This document shows positions 7,417 through 16,613 of a stretch of DNA of 54,788 nucleotides, piece by piece. Location of the stretch: assembly GCA_030429665.1 (NCBI GenBank), contig JAUIEZ010000014.1:1-54788 (forward strand). Direction: 5' to 3'. Below the pieces are notes generated by a model, which was given only the letters and a program-made list of their open reading frames with translations, did not search any database and was not told where the DNA came from. The stretch comes from Gammaproteobacteria bacterium. Its GTDB lineage: Bacteria; Pseudomonadota; Gammaproteobacteria; Arenicellales; CAJQKF01. Every line of letters starts with the position of its first letter. Positions within the stretch are counted from its first letter, which is position 1. Position numbers and translations under genes: made by a program.

Positions 7417-8669
7417 GCGTTTCCGGGCGGCGAGCGCCATTGCCGCCGCGCCGCGCCCAACGCCTCTAGCTGGCGGCGCTCCACCTCGGCGGCGGCATCC
7501 GCGCGTCCCGCCACGTCGGACAGGTCCAGGCCGCGCATCGCCTGGCAGTAGTGTTCGAGCAGCCGCGCCGGGGGGTAGTCGGCCCCTTGCCGCCCACCGC
7601 GGCCCCGGGCATCGGCCTCGCAGGCGAGGGCGAACCAACGGGCGTGCCGTGGCCGCCGTATCGGGTCCAGCGCCTTGAGCAGTCGCAGCACCGTTGCCGG
7701 TTTGAGCTCCTCCAGGCGGTGCATGAGCAAGTGGTGGCGGCAGACCAGCCTAGCCAGACGCGCGCAGGCATTGGGCACGCGAAAGCGCCGGCAGACCGCC
7801 TCCACGGCAGGCACGCCACGCGACTCGTGGCCCACGTGGCGAGGCAATTCGTCGGCGGGCGTGAGTGCCTTGCCGACGTCGTGAAGCAACGCGGCGAAGC
7901 GCACCTCGAGATCGTCGCTGAGTTGCGCGGCCATTTCCATGACCATGATCATGTGGGTGCCGGTATCGATCTCCGGGTGGTACTCGGGAGACTGCGGAAC
8001 GCCGAACAACGCGTCGACTTCCGGCAGCACGCGTGCCAGGGCGCCGCAGTCGCGCAGGGTTTCGATAAAGGCGCCGGGTGCGGGTTCGAGCAATGCGCGG
8101 GCGATTTCCTGCCAGGCGCGTTCGGGAGTGAGCGCCTCCATCTCGCCCGCGGCGACGATGCGTTTCATGAGCGCCAGCGTCTCGTCGGCGACGGTGAACC
8201 CGCGCGGCGCGAAGCGGGCCATGAAGCGCGCGACGCGCAGCACGCGAAGCGGGTCCTCCGCGAACGCCTCCGAGACGTGGCGCAGCACACCGCGCTCGAG
8301 GTCCGCGCGGCCGCCGAAGGGATCGATCAGCGCGCCGTCCGCGGCGCGCGCCATGGCGTTGATGGTCAGGTCGCGGCGCCCGAGATCCTGCGTCAGGGTG
8401 ACCTCGGGCGAGGCCCACACGGTGAACCCGCCGTATCCGCGACCGGTCTTTCGCTCGGTGCGCGCGAGCGCGTACTCGTCGCCGGTCGCCGGGTGCAGGA
8501 ATACCGGAAAATCGCGGCCTACCGCGCGAAATCCCCGGCGGATCATCTCCTCGGGCGTCGATCCCACCACCACGAAATCGCGGTCGGCGTTCTCGACTCC
8601 CAGCAGGGCGTCGCGCACCGCGCCGCCGACGAGATAGTATTCGAGTTCGTCGAGCGCGGAGTCGATCAA
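7401..8669 (-). CDS. cca: Multifunctional CCA tRNA nucleotidyltransferase
   Basis: A 422-residue enzyme that adds or repairs the 3' CCA end of tRNAs. The class II nucleotidyltransferase head has YYLVGGAVRDALLG, DRDFVVVG (metal-binding D-x-D) and RRDLTINAMA. The C-terminal HD phosphohydrolase domain shows HTMI-type metal-ligand sequence and ALLHDVGKALTP, as in the long E. coli-type enzyme. The only usable start is a TTG at 8669, 11 codons before the LVGG motif: no ATG or GTG precedes it before an in-frame stop. That puts the start just 5 bp from the ATG of the divergent aminopeptidase gene, so both promoters must lie inside coding sequence. Confidence 0.95.
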   Translation of the reverse strand: MIDSALDELEYYLVGGAVRDALLGVENADRDFVVVGSTPEEMIRRGFRAVGRDFPVFLHPATGDEYALARTERKTGRGYGGFTVWASPEVTLTQDLGRRDLTINAMARAADGALIDPFGGRADLERGVLRHVSEAFAEDPLRVLRVARFMARFAPRGFTVADETLALMKRIVAAGEMEALTPERAWQEIARALLEPAPGAFIETLRDCGALARVLPEVDALFGVPQSPEYHPEIDTGTHMIMVMEMAAQLSDDLEVRFAALLHDVGKALTPADELPRHVGHESRGVPAVEAVCRRFRVPNACARLARLVCRHHLLMHRLEELKPATVLRLLKALDPIRRPRHARWFALACEADARGRGGRQGADYPPARLLEHYCQAMRGLDLSDVAGRADAAAEVERRQLEALGAARRQWRSPPGNAHANR

Positions 8670-8674
8670 GGCAG

Positions 8675-9745
8675 ATGTCGTTGAGGTGGGTTTTCACAAT
8701 CATACTGGGGGCGGCCGTTCTCGCCAATGCCGGCTGTGCCACGGTGTATTACTACGGCCAGGCGGTGTTCGGTCACTTGCGGGTCATGGCCAGCAGCCGC
8801 GACATCGAGCGGCTGGTCGAGACCGAGGCGGTGCCCGACGACGTGGCGCGGCGCCTGAAGCGAATCCAGGAAATACGCCGCTTCGCCATCGACTCCCTGC
8901 ACCTGCCGGACAACGGCTCGTATACCCGCTACGCCGAGCTCGGCCGCGAGCACGTGGTGTGGAACGTTTTCGCGGCGCCCGAATTCTCCACCCGGCCGCT
9001 GACCTGGTGCTACCCGGTGGTCGGTTGCGTGGCCTACCGGGGGTATTACTCGCAATCGGCGGCGCAGCGTTTCGCCGACCAACTGCGCCGCGAGGGGCGC
9101 GATGTGTTTGTCGCGGGCGTCGATGCCTATTCCACGCTGGGGCGCCTGCGCGACCCGGTCCTGAGCAGCTTCATCGACTACCCGGAGACGCGTACTGCCG
9201 CGCTGCTGTTTCACGAGATGGCGCATCAACTCGTCTATGTCGCCGACGACACCCTGTTCAACGAGTCGTTCGCGACGGCGGTGGCCGATGCCGGGGTCGA
9301 GCGCTGGCTCGCGGCGCACGGACAGTCCGCGCTCATGGCAAGGTATCGTCGCCGGCAGACCTTCGTCGACGCGGTCACCGAACTCATGGTCGACTATCGC
9401 GCCCGATTCGACGCGCTGTACGCGCGTGCTCTCGGGGACGATGTGCGCCGCGCGCGCAAGGTCGCGCTGGCCGACGCCCTCTATCGAGACTACGTGGCCC
9501 TTGCCGAGAAACACGGCATCGAGAAGGCCCGGTTATCGCTGAAGCGCGCCGACATGAACAACGCGTTGGTGACCTCTTTCGACATCTATCATCGATACTC
9601 GCCGGCGTTCGAAGCCATGCTGGAATCGCGCTCGGGCGACCTGGCGGCGTTCTACGACGACGTCCGGACGCTGGCGAAGCGTCCCGTACGGATGCGCCAC
9701 GCCGCGCTCGAGGCGCTGACCATCGCGCGCGAGACGTCACCGTGA
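8675..9745 (+). CDS. Putative secreted/lipoprotein aminopeptidase (COG4324 type)
   Basis: A 356-residue protein with a hydrophobic N terminus ending in ANAGC, which could be a weak lipobox (NAGC) or a signal peptidase I site. The zinc-protease motif HEMAH starts at residue 180 (LLFHEMAHQLVYV), followed by NESFATAVAD, which supplies the third ligand Glu in gluzincins. DLR-type charged helices follow to the C terminus. This matches the poorly studied putative aminopeptidase family. It overlaps the next gene by 4 bp (GTGA), so the two products are probably made together. The peptidase activity is predicted, the substrate unknown. Confidence 0.8.
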   Translation: MSLRWVFTIILGAAVLANAGCATVYYYGQAVFGHLRVMASSRDIERLVETEAVPDDVARRLKRIQEIRRFAIDSLHLPDNGSYTRYAELGREHVVWNVFAAPEFSTRPLTWCYPVVGCVAYRGYYSQSAAQRFADQLRREGRDVFVAGVDAYSTLGRLRDPVLSSFIDYPETRTAALLFHEMAHQLVYVADDTLFNESFATAVADAGVERWLAAHGQSALMARYRRRQTFVDAVTELMVDYRARFDALYARALGDDVRRARKVALADALYRDYVALAEKHGIEKARLSLKRADMNNALVTSFDIYHRYSPAFEAMLESRSGDLAAFYDDVRTLAKRPVRMRHAALEALTIARETSP

Positions 9746-10650
9746 CCCACAACACGATACTCGCGCTGATCGCGGTCGTGGGACTGTCGATGCAGGCGGC
9801 GGCCGCGGAAGGCCTCGACGATCTCGAACGGCGCCTGCACGACGAGTACACCGGCTCGTTCGCCGAGGCCCGCAGCGATCTGCCGTTCACCGTGCGGGCG
9901 TGGCGAGACGAGGGACGAATCTCGTCCGCCGCGCGTTTTCTGCTCGAGGGCGCCCGCTTCGAGGACCTGGTGGACGTACTCGGTGGAATGCAGGGCTGGT
10001 GCCAGTCGCTGTTGTTGCACTTCAACGTCAAGACATGCGTGCACGACGAAACGGGAGACGAATCGCTGACGTTGTACCTCGGGCGCAAGTACTACCAGCA
10101 TCCCGCCGACTCGATCCGGTTCGTTTTCGATTTCGAGCGCGCGATCGCCGACGGCGTCATGCGCGCGACGCTTACCGCCGAGAAGGGCCCCTACGGTACC
10201 TCGGGATACGTTTTTGTCCTGGGCGCGGTGCGGGTCGACGAAGGCGTGTTCGTGGAATTGCTGCTGTCCACCCGGCAGGGCTACTCGGACACCATCGTCG
10301 ATCTGTATCTCAACACGCTGGGGCGCTCCAAGGTGGGTTTTACACGCGACGGCGAGACCGTTTTCGGCAATCCCCGTTACGTGGGTGGTCGCGAGGGCGC
10401 GGCCGAGCGCAACGTGGTGCGCTACATGCTGGCCCTGCGAGCCAGCCTCGAACTGGAAGACGAACCGTTCATGCGCCGGGCCGAGGGATGGTTCGAGGCG
10501 ACGGAGAGATACCCCCGCCAACTGCACGAACTCGAGCGCGAGGAATACCTGGAGATCAAGCGTCGCGAGTTCGAGAACCAGCTTGCCTACCAGAGCGCCG
10601 TGGAGCGCGGCGAATCCGTCGAGCGCCATTCGCCCGGAAAGGACCGCTAG
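9742..10650 (+). CDS. Exported protein of unknown function, coupled to the aminopeptidase
   Basis: I do not recognise this 302-residue protein. It starts at a GTG overlapping the aminopeptidase stop codon (GTGA). Residues 1-21 form a signal peptide (MTHNTILALIAVVGLSMQAAAA). The mature part has two Cys (GGMQGWCQSL and FNVKTCVHDE) that could form a disulphide. A beta-rich middle with YVFVLGAVRVDEGVFVELLL and SDTIVDLYLNTLGRSKVGF suggests a lipid- or ligand-binding barrel. A charged, helical C terminus (ELEREEYLEIKRREFE) follows. Close coupling suggests it acts with or is matured by the protease; this is inference only. Confidence 0.7.
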   Translation: MTHNTILALIAVVGLSMQAAAAEGLDDLERRLHDEYTGSFAEARSDLPFTVRAWRDEGRISSAARFLLEGARFEDLVDVLGGMQGWCQSLLLHFNVKTCVHDETGDESLTLYLGRKYYQHPADSIRFVFDFERAIADGVMRATLTAEKGPYGTSGYVFVLGAVRVDEGVFVELLLSTRQGYSDTIVDLYLNTLGRSKVGFTRDGETVFGNPRYVGGREGAAERNVVRYMLALRASLELEDEPFMRRAEGWFEATERYPRQLHELEREEYLEIKRREFENQLAYQSAVERGESVERHSPGKDR

Positions 10651-10652
10651 GC

Positions 10653-10931
10653 TCAAACCGGCGCGCGGCCGTTTCTCGCGCCAGTCCTTCGGGTGTCACC
10701 CGCCCGGTTGGCAATTTCAACCGGGTCGCCGTCGGGGGTGACGATTTCGGTCCCGCGCACGTGGGGCCGGAATCCGCATCCGGCCGGGTGAAGGTTCGTA
10801 TCCTGCCGTCCGATCACCGGTGTGGCTGCTACGTCTTCGAATTCGATTCGCGTCACGCCGAGTCCGTCGTGATGGAAACGAACCATGTTTTCGAAGTCAA
10901 GAACAGTCAGGACAAAGCGATCCGGTTCCAT
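10653..10931 (-). pseudogene. Internally deleted glyoxalase/VOC gene remnant
   Basis: Reading the minus strand from 10931 gives MEPDRFVLTVLDFENMVRFH and then FEDVAATPVIGRQDTNLH. This follows the order of bacterial glyoxalase-like VOC proteins, which typically begin with an LTV-D-x-E-x-T-xx-FY segment and then FGRQKINLH. The text then jumps from NLHPAGCGFRPHVRG directly to TEIVTPDGDPVEIANR, equivalent to the family's closing RDPDGNLIEIS motif. About 40-50 residues of the middle are missing and several conserved positions are changed. I read it as a decayed gene between the unknown exported-protein gene and the MFS gene. The alternative is an antisense open frame arising by chance. Confidence 0.55.
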
Positions 10932-11000
10932 TATTCTTCCGAGTTCCAACCAGATCAGCGGGCGCGTCGGGCGCCCGGTCACCTGCAAGAAAGCGCGTTT

Positions 11001-12227
11001 ATGACTCACTCAGGCGGACGCAAGTCGTGGCAGACTCCCGCAGTGGTACTCGTCGCGGGATGCGTTATCGCGACCATCGGATTCGGCATTCGGGCGAGTT
11101 TCGGCCTGTTTCTCGACCCCATGACCATCGCCCGGGACTGGAGCCGCGAGACCTTCGCCCTGGCCATGGCCATCCAGAACCTGCTGTGGGGAATGGGATT
11201 GCCGCTCGCGGGCGCGTTGGCCGACAAGTTCGGTCCGGTGGGTGTCATGGTCGCCGGCGCGCTCATGTATGCCGCCGGCGTGTGGGGCATGACGGCATCG
11301 CCGGACCCGATGATCTTCCAACTCACCGCCGGCGTACTGACCGGCGCCGGCATCGCCTTCACGGCGTTCTCGCTGGCGATGGCGTCGATGGTGCGCGTGG
11401 TGGGTCCGCAGCGGCGCACGCTGGTGCTGGGCCTGGGCACCGCGGCGGGTTCGCTCGGTCAGGTGGTGTTCTCGCCGATGTCCCAGGGGTTCATCAATGC
11501 GTTCGGGTGGTCCACGGCGCTGCTGTGGTTGGCGGGTATCTCGCTGCTACTGGTTCCGCTGGCGATGGCACTGCCCAACGACCCGCGCATGTCCGGGGAC
11601 CCGGGTACCGAGCAGTCGCTGCTCGACGCGGTGCGCGAGGCGCTGTCGCACCGAGGCTACGTTCTGCTGACCACGGGTTTCTTCGTGTGCGGATTCCACG
11701 TCGCGTTCATCACGGTGCATTTTCCCGCTTACGTCGTCGACATCGGGCTGGATGCGACGGTGGGGGCATGGTCCATTGCGCTGGTCGGCCTCATGAATAT
11801 CGCCGGATCGTTTCTCTCCGGCATGTTCGGCCAGCGCTACAGCATGAAACTGGGCCTGTCCGGCATCTATTTTCTGCGCTCCATCACCATCGCCTTGTTG
11901 TTGGTGTCGCCGAAGACCGAGGTCACCATCTACGTGTTTGCCGCGGTCATGGGAATCCTGTGGCTTTCCACGGTTCCACTCACCAGCGGCATCGTCGCGC
12001 AGGTGTTCGGCGTGCGCTACATGGCGACCCTGTTCGGCATCGTGTTCTTTTCACACCAGGTGGGCAGCTTTCTCGGCGTATGGCTCGGCGGCGTGCTCTA
12101 TGATCGCACCGGCAGCTACGACGGCATGTGGATCGCGGGCGTCGTGGTCGGCCTGCTCGCCGCTCTCGTCCACCTGCCGATCAACGAACAGCCGCTGCAA
12201 CGGCTCCGTTCCAGTCCGGCGGGCTGA
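11001..12227 (+). CDS. MFS transporter (monocarboxylate-like family)
   Basis: A 408-residue major facilitator with about 12 membrane segments. The loop 2-3 signature is visible as GALADKFGPVGVMVAGAL (about residues 71-88), and the second half repeats with GMFGQRYSMKLGLSG. The N-terminal helix FGIRASFGLFLDPM is typical of oxalate/formate antiporter or monocarboxylate-type MFS proteins. The ATG at 11001 follows the AAGAAAG-type purine stretch and gives a normal-length protein; the longer open frame upstream is not coding. Substrate unknown. Confidence 0.9.
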   Translation: MTHSGGRKSWQTPAVVLVAGCVIATIGFGIRASFGLFLDPMTIARDWSRETFALAMAIQNLLWGMGLPLAGALADKFGPVGVMVAGALMYAAGVWGMTASPDPMIFQLTAGVLTGAGIAFTAFSLAMASMVRVVGPQRRTLVLGLGTAAGSLGQVVFSPMSQGFINAFGWSTALLWLAGISLLLVPLAMALPNDPRMSGDPGTEQSLLDAVREALSHRGYVLLTTGFFVCGFHVAFITVHFPAYVVDIGLDATVGAWSIALVGLMNIAGSFLSGMFGQRYSMKLGLSGIYFLRSITIALLLVSPKTEVTIYVFAAVMGILWLSTVPLTSGIVAQVFGVRYMATLFGIVFFSHQVGSFLGVWLGGVLYDRTGSYDGMWIAGVVVGLLAALVHLPINEQPLQRLRSSPAG

Positions 12228-12272
12228 GCGAGGCCGATTCCGTCATACCGTTACGGCCCGGGGAGCGAATCC

Positions 12273-12752
12273 ATGTCCGGTTATCAACTCGCCCAATTGA
12301 ACATTGCCACCATGAAGCATCCGCTCGACTCGCCGGAGATGGCGGACTTCATGAACAACCTCGATCCGGTGAACGCGCTTGCCGACGTCGCCCCCGGGTT
12401 CGTCTGGCGATTGCAGACCGAGGACGGCAACGCCACCTCCATCAGCCATTTCGGCGACGACATCATCGTCAACATGAGCGTGTGGACGGACCTCGACGCG
12501 CTGCACGACTTCGTCTTCCGCACCATGCACGCGAAAATCATGGCGCGCCGCAAGGCGTGGTTCGAGCGGATGGAATCGGCCTACACGGTATTGTGGTGGA
12601 TACCCGAGGGCACGACGCCCGGGCTCGACGAAGCCAGGGGGCGCCTGGCGCATCTTCGTGCGTACGGGCCCTCGCCGGAGGCATTCACCTTCAAGCACCC
12701 GTTCCCGGCGCCAGCCGTGGATGCCGACCTTCGCGAACGTACGTTGGGATAA
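12273..12752 (+). CDS. DUF3291 domain protein
   Basis: A 159-residue protein spanning the whole DUF3291 domain, a dimeric alpha-beta barrel related to antibiotic monooxygenase-like folds. The family landmarks are the opening YQLAQLNIATMKHPLDSPEM, VAPGFVWRLQTEDGNATSI, IIVNMSVWTDLDALHDFVF and the closing PSPEAFTFKHPFPAP. It lies 45 bp downstream of the MFS gene on the same strand and could be co-transcribed with it. The biochemical role of the family is not established. Confidence 0.9.
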   Translation: MSGYQLAQLNIATMKHPLDSPEMADFMNNLDPVNALADVAPGFVWRLQTEDGNATSISHFGDDIIVNMSVWTDLDALHDFVFRTMHAKIMARRKAWFERMESAYTVLWWIPEGTTPGLDEARGRLAHLRAYGPSPEAFTFKHPFPAPAVDADLRERTLG

Positions 12753-12970
12753 CGTCGTCGGTGAGGTTTGCAAACCACGGGTAGCCGCGGCGGGCACAGG
12801 TGGTTACGAAGCTGGAAAGATCCGACTCGTTGCAACGGTGTGTCTTTCCGTGTTTGTGGTCGAATCCGTCGCGTCGCGCTGGGGTGACGAGCGGGTGATC
12901 GACCCCGCGTTTCCTGCATCGCGCCAGGAGGATCCCTCGACTGCCGTTGATGGCACGCGACGCGAAAACC

Positions 12971-14077
12971 TCAGCATGACCGCCGAATCTCGCCCGCTTC
13001 AAGCGAGTCCGCCAGGGCGCCCTGCAGCAGCGACTTGAACGCGTGAAAGGACGGCATCTTCCGCAGTCTGCCGCCACGGTGATCCACCAACCCGTAGCCG
13101 GGGTTGACGAGTTGCCACCAGTAGACACGTTCGACCCGTCCGCTTTCCCAGGCGATACGATAGTAGTCGGTCAGGTACGCGGCCTGGGTGTCCTCGTTGA
13201 CGGTGGATCGCGGATGACCCGAGTTCGGCGTGTAGGGTTTCGTGTCGAGCAGCGGCCAGTTGGTCTCGGTGATCCAAAGGCGCCGGTCGCAGCGGTTGGA
13301 TACCGACAGCATGGCGTCGATGAGGCGAATCTTGCGCGCCAGGTCGAAGACGCCGTACTGGCGCCCACGGGGCGATCCGCGCCGGTTCACGTAGAGCTGC
13401 GCGGCGCAGGCGTCGTAGTGGTGGTGCCGAAAGTTGACCAGCGTACGAAGCGTGACCAGCGGCTCGAAGTCGATGACCGAGGACGCGGCGATCTCGATGT
13501 TGGCAATGCCCGCAAGCGCCTCGATCGCGCGGTCGGTCAGATCGAGCGCGTCGCCGCTGTGCCGGCATCCCCACTTGCTGCGGTTGAACGCATTGCCGAC
13601 CTGGAAGGCGCCGACGCGCGGCGCCAGGGCGGCGGCGATGTCGTGCACCTGGCGCTGCCAACGCGCGGAATCGGTGACGCTCTCGCGGCTTTGAAGGATG
13701 TTGACCAGGAAGTCATGTTTGGGAAAGCGCTCGAGCAGCGCGTGGTATCGATCGAGTTCGCCGGCTTCCCAGCAAGGTACGCGAAACAGCAATCGCCTGA
13801 CACCGAGTTCCGCGACGAGATCCTCGATGGCGTCGTCGTGTTCGGCGTCCGGCGTGATGCTCAACCCGACGAAATCGATCGGCGACGGCCGCGGGCGCGG
13901 CGCACCCGGTAACGCATAGCGCATCGCCACGGCGGGACCGGCCGCGAGCAGGGTCGCGCCGACCCGGGCGTACTCGGCTAGGTTTTCCCGGCCGGTGCGC
14001 GGCTTGTCGCCGGGCGCCAGCTTGTAGGGCTGGCAGGAGTGGGGATCCCACCATTGCGGGAGAAGATCGGGATTCAC
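12971..14077 (-). CDS. Putative glycoside hydrolase-like TIM-barrel protein
   Basis: A 368-residue cytoplasmic protein that looks like a clan GH-A (beta/alpha)8 barrel. VGLSITPDAEHDDAIEDLVA and GVRRLLFRVPCWEAGELDRY form the first strands. AFQVGNAFNRSKWGC resembles the acid/base strand, and RLWITETNWPL has the position and wording of the catalytic nucleophile Glu at the end of strand 7. The first site reads GNAFN where GH-A enzymes usually have N-E, so it may be inactive or unusual. It starts with a GTG overlapping the trmB stop (GTGA), so it is translated with trmB. No signal peptide. Substrate unknown. Confidence 0.65.
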   Translation of the reverse strand: MNPDLLPQWWDPHSCQPYKLAPGDKPRTGRENLAEYARVGATLLAAGPAVAMRYALPGAPRPRPSPIDFVGLSITPDAEHDDAIEDLVAELGVRRLLFRVPCWEAGELDRYHALLERFPKHDFLVNILQSRESVTDSARWQRQVHDIAAALAPRVGAFQVGNAFNRSKWGCRHSGDALDLTDRAIEALAGIANIEIAASSVIDFEPLVTLRTLVNFRHHHYDACAAQLYVNRRGSPRGRQYGVFDLARKIRLIDAMLSVSNRCDRRLWITETNWPLLDTKPYTPNSGHPRSTVNEDTQAAYLTDYYRIAWESGRVERVYWWQLVNPGYGLVDHRGGRLRKMPSFHAFKSLLQGALADSLEAGEIRRSC

Positions 14078-14763
14078 GAAACTCGCCGCACGACGATGTC
14101 GAACACGCTATGACCGAGCCGCTGCCCGCGTCGTTCGTACTTGGTCAAGGGACGGGAAAGATGGCTCGGCGCGAACCGGCGCGCGCCAAAGGGGTTATAC
14201 AGCAGTGGCTCGGCCGATACCACGTCCATGACGAACTCGGCATATTCCTGCCAGTCGGTGGCGACGACCAGTTCGCCGTCGGGTTCGAGGCGCTCCGCCA
14301 GCCTGCGGACGAAAGCGCCTTGCAACAGCCGTCGCTTGTGATGGCGCTTTTTCGGCCAGGGATCGGGAAACAGCACCAGGAAGCGGTGCACCGAAGCGTT
14401 CGCCAATTGACCGGTGATCACCGCCACCGCGTCGGTGTTGCTTACCCGGACGTTGGGCAGTCCCAACGCGTCGATGCCGGCCAGCAACTTGCCTACGCCC
14501 GGCCGATAAACTTCGATGCCGATGAAGTCGTGCTCGGGTCGCGCCGCGGCCATGTCGAGCAGCGCGTCGCCGTTGCCGCAGCCGATTTCCACTTCCAGCG
14601 GCGCCGAGCGTCCGAACAGGGAACTCCGATCGATGGGTTGGTCCGGGTCCACGCCGTATCGCGGCCAAAGCGTGCGCAGGGCGCGTTGCTGGCCGGGCGT
14701 GATGCGACCCTCGCGGCGCACGAAGCTGCGAACGGGACGGTGGTTTGATTCGGGGCAGGGCAT
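14074..14763 (-). CDS. trmB: tRNA (guanine-46-N7)-methyltransferase
   Basis: A 229-residue SAM-dependent enzyme that methylates G46 in the variable loop of tRNAs. Motif I is VEIGCGNGDALLDMA. The family-specific block FLVLFPDPWPKKRHHKRRL and the downstream VVATDWQEYAEF and LTKYERRGQRLGH are all present. I chose the ATG at 14763 over the GTG at 14781; both precede the conserved region. It is translationally coupled to the glycosidase-like gene downstream. Confidence 0.95.
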   Translation of the reverse strand: MPCPESNHRPVRSFVRREGRITPGQQRALRTLWPRYGVDPDQPIDRSSLFGRSAPLEVEIGCGNGDALLDMAAARPEHDFIGIEVYRPGVGKLLAGIDALGLPNVRVSNTDAVAVITGQLANASVHRFLVLFPDPWPKKRHHKRRLLQGAFVRRLAERLEPDGELVVATDWQEYAEFVMDVVSAEPLLYNPFGARRFAPSHLSRPLTKYERRGQRLGHSVFDIVVRRVS

Positions 14764-14881
14764 TCGGATTCCAGGCGGCACGGCGGCGAGACGGCGAATT
14801 CTACCAGCCGTCGCGCCCGCGTCGCTAAAATGCGGCGGCCCGGACCACCCCCGCCGATCGTCGGCCCGTGGGGCGAAGTAG

Positions 14882-16321
14882 TCAGGCGGCGCGCTCGCTG
14901 ATCGCCTTCACCTCGAGGAATTCCTCGATGCCCCAACGTCCGCCCTCGCGGCCGTTGCCGGATTGCTTGTAGCCGCCAAACGGACTGCCCGGCACCCGCG
15001 AGGCGCCGTTCACCTGGACCATGCCGGCTCGCAGGTGCCGGGTCACGCGCGCGGCGCGGGCCTCGTCTCCTGTCTGCAGGTAGGCCGCCAGGCCGTACGG
15101 CGTGTCGTTGGCCATCTCGATGGCCTCGGCCTCGCTGTCGAAAGGCGTGATGGTCAGTACCGGTCCGAAAATTTCCTCGCGGTAGATGGTCATCTGGTCG
15201 CCGACGTCGGCAAATACGGTAGGTCGAACAAAGTAACCCTTGTCGAAGCCCTCGGGCCGACCGGGACCGCCGGCGACCAGGCGGGCGCCCTCGGCGATGC
15301 CCTGGTCGATGTAGTCCTGTACGCGCTCGAACTGCAGTGCCGACACCAGCGGCCCGATGTGATTGCCGCTTTTCGACGCCATGTCCACGACCGTGTCGCG
15401 CGCCGTCCCGGCGGCGACTTCGACCGCGCGATCGTAAATGCCTCGCTCGACCAGCATGCGGCTCGGCGCGTTGCAGGACTGACCGGAATTGTTGAAGGCG
15501 GTGCGCGCGCCGAAACGTACCGCGCGTTCGACGTCGCAGTCCGCGAATACCAGGTTGGGCGACTTGCCGCCCAACTCCAGCGAGCAACGCTTGACGGTGT
15601 CCGCGGCCGCCTTGCTCACCGCGATCCCCGCGCGGGTGGAGCCGGTAAAGGAAACCATGTCCACGTCGGGATGGCGGGACAGCGCCGCGCCCACGCCGGG
15701 TCCGTCGCCGTTGACCAGGTTGAACACGCCGGCCGGAATGCCGGCCTCGTCGACCATCTCGGCGAAAAGCATCGCCGACAGCGGGGCCACCTCGGCCGGC
15801 TTGAGCACCATGGTGCAGCCCGCCGCCAACGCGGCGCCGACTTTCAGGGATATCTGGTTCATGGGCCAGTTCCACGGCGTGATCAGTGCCGCCACGCCAA
15901 CCGGTTCGTGAACGATGCGCTGCCCCGGTGCGTCTTCGCGCAGCGGATGTTCGAATTCGAAGGCCGCTAGCGATTTCGAGAATGCCCGCAGGTGCGACAG
16001 GCCCGCCGCCGCCTGCTGCGCGCGCGCAAGGTCGATCGGCGCTCCCATCTCGGTGGAGATCGCCTTTGCCATGTCCTCGAGTCGTCTCTCGTAGGCAGTG
16101 GCCAGCCGGTCAATGGCGCCGATGCGCTCGTCGCGTGTGGTCCAGCCCCATTCGGCGAAGGCGCGGCGCGCCGCGGCCACAGCGCGGTCGACGTCCGCCT
16201 GCGTGCCCAGGGAGATGGTGGCGACGGCGTCTTCGGTGGAGGGGTCGATGACCGGAAAGTCGCACGGCGTGGCGGGAGCGGACCAGCCGCCGTCGATGTA
16301 GAAATTTCTTGAATCCTGCAT
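14882..16321 (-). CDS. NAD(P)-dependent aldehyde dehydrogenase
   Basis: A 479-residue aldehyde dehydrogenase superfamily enzyme. Cofactor and catalytic landmarks are ALITPWNWPMNQISLKVG, VSFTGSTRAGIAVSKAA, the catalytic Glu in LELGGKSPNLVFAD and the nucleophilic Cys in FNNSGQSCNAPSRML. The C-terminal SPFGGYKQSGNGREGGRWG is complete. The wording SGQSCNAPSR is typical of a large proteobacterial subgroup with no established substrate. It is a monocistronic unit between trmB and the divergent sufE, with 292 bp upstream in which I see no further gene. Confidence 0.93.
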   Translation of the reverse strand: MQDSRNFYIDGGWSAPATPCDFPVIDPSTEDAVATISLGTQADVDRAVAAARRAFAEWGWTTRDERIGAIDRLATAYERRLEDMAKAISTEMGAPIDLARAQQAAAGLSHLRAFSKSLAAFEFEHPLREDAPGQRIVHEPVGVAALITPWNWPMNQISLKVGAALAAGCTMVLKPAEVAPLSAMLFAEMVDEAGIPAGVFNLVNGDGPGVGAALSRHPDVDMVSFTGSTRAGIAVSKAAADTVKRCSLELGGKSPNLVFADCDVERAVRFGARTAFNNSGQSCNAPSRMLVERGIYDRAVEVAAGTARDTVVDMASKSGNHIGPLVSALQFERVQDYIDQGIAEGARLVAGGPGRPEGFDKGYFVRPTVFADVGDQMTIYREEIFGPVLTITPFDSEAEAIEMANDTPYGLAAYLQTGDEARAARVTRHLRAGMVQVNGASRVPGSPFGGYKQSGNGREGGRWGIEEFLEVKAISERAA

Positions 16322-16613
16322 GGTCTGGGTATCCGGGTGGTGACGTACGGGGGTTTATTGGCGGCGGGACACGGCGCCGCGGCGCGTGCCCAAGCGATCT
16401 AGATCGGGTCGGTGGCAGTATCCGTCAAGCCCGGCCCGCATCGCCGGCGCCGATTGCCGGTGAGGATTCCACGGATGGCCGGCGGCCTTGCACGGGCGCG
16501 TTGAGATGACCGTCGCCCGACCCCATCACAACAGAGGTGGGAGCAATCGTTTTTTCACCCCGTCCCGCGTTCGATAGAATCCCGGTTTTCAATTTCAACT
16601 CCAAGTCCGCGAT

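Noticed and set aside
7551-8684. A 377-codon plus-strand frame antisense to cca
   Set aside because: The cca motifs are intact on the minus strand; the antisense frame has no motif.
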